Below are positions 61,167 through 64,000 of a stretch of 64,000 nt of DNA, piece after piece. Source of the stretch: Apodospora peruviana (Eukaryota > Ascomycota > Sordariomycetes > Sordariales > Lasiosphaeriaceae); contig JAUEDM010000001.1 in NCBI GenBank assembly GCA_033439685.1, positions 7,502,001-7,566,000 on the forward strand, given 5' to 3'. Within the stretch, counting starts at the first letter, position 1. Every line of letters begins with the position of its first letter. The position numbers and the translations under genes were made by a program. The notes below the pieces were generated by a model that did not search any database, was not told the DNA's origin, and worked only from the letters and a program-made list of their open reading frames with translations.

Positions 61167-62051
61167 TCAAGGCTGCACCTCCTCCCCCTTCCAGTCCCAA
61201 CACCTGCCCCTCTGGTTTATGTCAAGCCGGGTCATCACCACGCTCGCCATGCGCTCGGCCGCATCCGCCGGCTTGAACAGGCTGTCATTAGCAATACTGT
61301 CCCAGAAGGGTTTACTAAGGTCAGTCTTGACCGTGCCTGGGTGGTAGCCGACCGCCATCGCCTTGTCGCCACTTCTCGTCAGGAGCTGGTGGTCCAGGCT
61401 CTTGGTCAGGCTGTTGACCGCCGCCTTGCTGCTGCGGTAGCTGTACCACCCACCCAGCCGATTGTCCGACACGCTGCCGACGCGCGCGCTCATGGTGACC
61501 CACGTTGCGTGGGTTGTTGGTAGTTCCAGTGTCGTGTCGTTGTCTTGCTCTGTCCCACCATAGCCATCAATCCCTTTCTGTGGGCCATCGTCTTGAGGAG
61601 GCAGGGGAGCAAAAGAAGTACCCTTTCTGGGCAAGAAATCCCCAAACCACTTCATCAGCATCATGGGGCCGAGCACGTTGACCTTGTACGTCTGGAGCGC
61701 TTTTGCGTAGTCGATCTGCTGGAAGCTTTTTTCCGGGTGCAGGATGCCTGGTAGTGCGAAGGCGAGGTGCAGGTGGTGCGTATCGCGGGGGAAGAGGGAG
61801 GCGGCTTGTTCGGCGGCGGCCGAGATGGTGGACTCGTCGGTCACGTCGAGCTGGGCGAGCTGCAGGCGGCCTTCCGTCTTGGATGAGGTGCGGATGTCCT
61901 TGAGAATGTGTTTCTTGACCTCGGCGAGGTCGGACGAGCGCGCCGTTGCGAGGATCGGGATGCTCGGGTGCGTGTGCTGGAGCAGGTGACGGGTTAAGGC
62001 GTGGCCGATACCTCTGCTCGAGGGACAGAGGAGGATCCATGGGCGGGACAT
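61167..62051 (-). CDS. Short-chain dehydrogenase/reductase
   Basis: A single exon of 294 residues. The Rossmann nucleotide loop is PSSRGIGHALT, a variant of TGxxxGxG in which the first Gly is replaced. The DVT acidic residue motif (LAQLDVTDES) and the YxxxK active-site pair (YRSSK, with a preceding serine in VTMSARVGS) are present. VNVLGPM is the usual structural NxxG-like segment, and GYHPGTVKTDLSKPF is the PG motif after strand 6. The general reaction is NAD(P)-dependent oxidation or reduction of a carbonyl or alcohol; the substrate cannot be told. It most resembles the C-factor-like group of fungal SDRs. An insertion after the NxxG-like segment (about residues 145-175) is rich in Gly, Asp and Pro. 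Confidence 0.9.
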   Translation of the reverse strand: MSRPWILLCPSSRGIGHALTRHLLQHTHPSIPILATARSSDLAEVKKHILKDIRTSSKTEGRLQLAQLDVTDESTISAAAEQAASLFPRDTHHLHLAFALPGILHPEKSFQQIDYAKALQTYKVNVLGPMMLMKWFGDFLPRKGTSFAPLPPQDDGPQKGIDGYGGTEQDNDTTLELPTTHATWVTMSARVGSVSDNRLGGWYSYRSSKAAVNSLTKSLDHQLLTRSGDKAMAVGYHPGTVKTDLSKPFWDSIANDSLFKPADAAERMASVVMTRLDINQRGRCWDWKGEEVQP

Positions 62052-62383
62052 ATCGAGTCTGTCTTTGGTGGAATTTTCCTTTGTTTTTTTCTTCTGTGAT
62101 TTGGGTATGGTGTGATATGATTTGAGTGGTCACTTGGGTCACTCTTAAGCTGAGGACTGAGGCAAATAGTATATGATGTGTGGGATATAGTTGGGTAAAT
62201 AAACGTCTTCTTCCTAAACATGCATATAGCAAGAAATATACGGATCAAGTAAATTATCAACTTCAGTGTGAGAGCGAGCAGACAGTTGAGTCTCGAGTGG
62301 GCATCGCTCCAGCTCAGGAATAATAAGTGAATAATCAAACACAATTGCCATCATCCATCTTCAACCCACAATAAGGAACATAC

Positions 62384-62698
62384 TGTTAGCCCAAGCTACA
62401 CTTATGATACTCACATACAAGCTACGTGTTGCCCATCGTCTCAAGTAGTAGAGTGGAATGATCGACGTCACTCCGGCCCGCAACGCACGCTAAGCGACGG
62501 CAGCTGTGGGTTAAGATCCGAGGATTTGGGACTTACAGATCAAAGTCTGCGATCCCGCGTGTGCCAAGGCGGGATGCGGATCTCCCTACCTACCATACCC
62601 TGCCTATTGAAGTCGGCCCCTGGCCTAACACTATGGTGGAAAATAAAGATTTACTGTTTTGAACTTTCGAACCCTCAGTTCGGTGCTCTCCTCTAACA
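62384..62698. mobile_element. Candidate solo LTR
   Basis: The 315 bp segment begins TGTTAG and ends CTAACA, an inverted TG...CA end typical of retrotransposon LTRs. It has an AATAAAGA polyadenylation-like signal about 57 bp before the right end. The flanking five bases (CATAC and GGAGC) do not match, and no coding part of a retroelement is adjacent. It could therefore be an old relic or a chance pairing. Confidence 0.3.
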
Positions 62699-63071
62699 GG
62701 AGCTAAAAACGCCACCTGACTCCAAATTGGGAGCTCCCTAAACTAAATTCTAATAAACTTCTGACGAGGAGTGAAGCGGAGGCTATAAAGAGACATGCCA
62801 GCGCCCAGAATTTCAGTCACCGGCATATAGAATCTCTGCTTCCTTTTCTCAACGGCTAACAGAAAACCAGCTCTGTCGTGAAGAAGCAAATACTGACTAA
62901 GGAACGAAATTGCACACCTCGGAACACTGCCTTTCGATCTCTTATTTAAGATTGCCTCATCTGCCCAGTCCTTCGCAGATCACCATTCTCTCATTTTGGC
63001 ATCTCGACCTTGCTACAATTCCTTCTCGATATACCAAAATTCCATCATCCGTTCCGTGTTAATAAACTGAG

Positions 63072-63179
63072 ATGGGGCCTGCGAACTACCGCAGACTGAT
63101 GGATGGACAGGATGTCAGTGGAAAACAGGTTGAGAGGTATTACGATACCAGAGAGCCAGCGGAGGAAACTTCTGGATGA
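63072..63179 (+). CDS. Possible small ORF or first exon
   Basis: ATG at 63072 opens a 35-residue frame (MGPANYRRLMDGQDVSGK, then QVERYYDTREPAEETSG). It is preceded by a TATA box about 290 bp upstream and a pyrimidine-rich leader with no other ATG for the last ~200 bp. It may be a complete small protein or the first exon of a longer gene; no downstream partner exon was confirmed. Confidence 0.3.
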   Translation: MGPANYRRLMDGQDVSGKQVERYYDTREPAEETSG

Positions 63180-63941
63180 CTTTGCATGGCCCGCGTGATT
63201 ACAAGAGAGAATCATGGAAAGACGCCGCTACGGACAGACGCTCGGCGATCCGCTTTTGCTGCAGCATCTCCAAAGCTTGAATTCACACTACATTACTCAT
63301 CAGTCCTGACTCCTGAGTCCAGAAGCGCCTGTCTCTCACGTGGCTTTCGACCCGATGGCTCTTTTTTTGATCGCCACCCACCCATTGGATTGGAAACGCG
63401 TGAGCTTGTGTGCCATGTTCGTCTTGCTAGCTGCGCACGTACCTAGGTACGCTTCACAGCTTGAGCTTGCAGCTGGGTAAACATTAGCTCCCACGTGGGT
63501 TCCCATGGTTGTGTCATGTTTCAACTGACTACGTACCTTAGCTACCTACTCGTAAACCATGGCGAACCGCCCTTGTATCTGTTTCCTTTTTGCTCTACTA
63601 TCCGCAGTGTTCTTCCCTAGAGAGCCTAATATGGGAGGCAGACGTTCATCCGGTCGCCGTTTATGCGTGAATCTCTTAACTTTCGGTATTGTTTTTGTTA
63701 ACCCTTCCTGTTTTTCTCTCTACCTTAAGCACTACAGGCGGTGTCTTCTGTGCTGATTCCTTGCTGTGGCGTGAACCACGCCCGTATCAGTACCTGGTAA
63801 GTACCTAATGAATCATATATCCGTATCCATGGTATGCTTAGACATCACTACTGACTCGATTTTCTAGTATGCCCGGAAAAGACCGAGCCACCATCTGGAT
63901 ATCTTACGTATTATCTCGGATGTCTACGGGAAGGGGCCATC

Positions 63942-64000
63942 ATGTCTCTACAAGACTCAAGCGATGACGCTATTCTTGTCGAGCACGAAACATCTGTCAT
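63942..64000 (+). CDS. Possible gene start running off the window
   Basis: An ATG with a good context (CCATCATGTC) opens a frame that remains open to the last base, 19 full codons (MSLQDSSDDAILVEHETSV). The acidic polar sequence looks like a typical fungal protein N-terminus, but the length is too short to judge. Confidence 0.25.
   Translation, partial: MSLQDSSDDAILVEHETSV

Larger units (their letters stand above)
62052..64000. other. Right-end region with possible LTR and small ORFs
   Basis: Nearly 2 kb after the last clear gene. It contains a candidate solo LTR (62384-62698), a TATA box (GGCTATAAAGAG near 62780) followed by a CT-rich leader and a 35-codon ORF (63072), a TACCTAGGTA palindrome (63440-63449), and a possible gene start at 63942. 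Confidence 0.4.

Noticed and set aside
62655..62705. tRNA-like sequence on the minus strand with GGTTCGAAAG
   Set aside because: The T stem lacks pairing and no cloverleaf fits. It is better read as the right part of the LTR candidate.

Overview
The window is nuclear DNA from a filamentous ascomycete, most likely a Sordariomycete. The evidence is consistent throughout. Genes are split by short introns (51-126 bp) with GTRNGY donors and CTRAY-type branch points. The proteins are typical of filamentous fungi (a Pls1-type tetraspanin, a FlbC-type conidiation regulator, Las17/WASP, Chs5, a peroxisomal malate synthase ending in SKL). The short palindrome TACCTAGGTA recurs between genes. No ribosomal RNA, CRISPR array, prophage or intact autonomous transposon was seen.

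Left part (1-30.9 kb) is gene-poor and rich in regulators. It holds the 3' end of a NIPA-like membrane transporter (1-1496), a Pls1-type tetraspanin (2183-2999, minus), an MCM1 MADS-box factor (8615-9470, plus), a tRNA-Glu(UUC) at 11944, a Ctr-type copper transporter (13070-13689, minus), a 0.25 kb inverted-repeat element that looks like a MITE (14566-14823), and a FlbC-type zinc-finger regulator (19789-21494, minus). Gene-free stretches of 5.6 kb, 2.5 kb, 6.1 kb and 9.4 kb surround these regulators.

Middle and right part (30.9-62.1 kb) is compact housekeeping DNA. In order: malate synthase (30914-32842, minus), mitochondrial fumarase (34471-36271, minus), an Hsl1/Gin4-type cell-cycle kinase (37195-41000, minus), SMC5 (42540-46132, plus), a small predicted doubly lipidated protein (47899-48212, plus), the XPF/Rad1 nuclease (49196-52106, minus), a small hydrophilic protein (52591-52876, plus), Las17/WASP (54026-56111, plus), eIF1A (57108-57775, minus), an unrecognised 219-residue protein (58367-59026, plus), Chs5 (59607-60890, plus) and a short-chain dehydrogenase (61167-62051, minus). 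The last 2 kb has a possible solo LTR, a small ORF behind a TATA box, and perhaps the start of a gene running off the end.

Themes: malate synthase and fumarase lie next to each other on the same strand and are linked through malate. SMC5 and XPF/Rad1 both act in DNA repair and lie 3 kb apart. Hsl1-type kinase, Las17 and Chs5 all serve polarity, septation and wall growth. Exon structures were worked out by hand from splice signals and reading-frame continuity. All multi-exon models listed close in frame.
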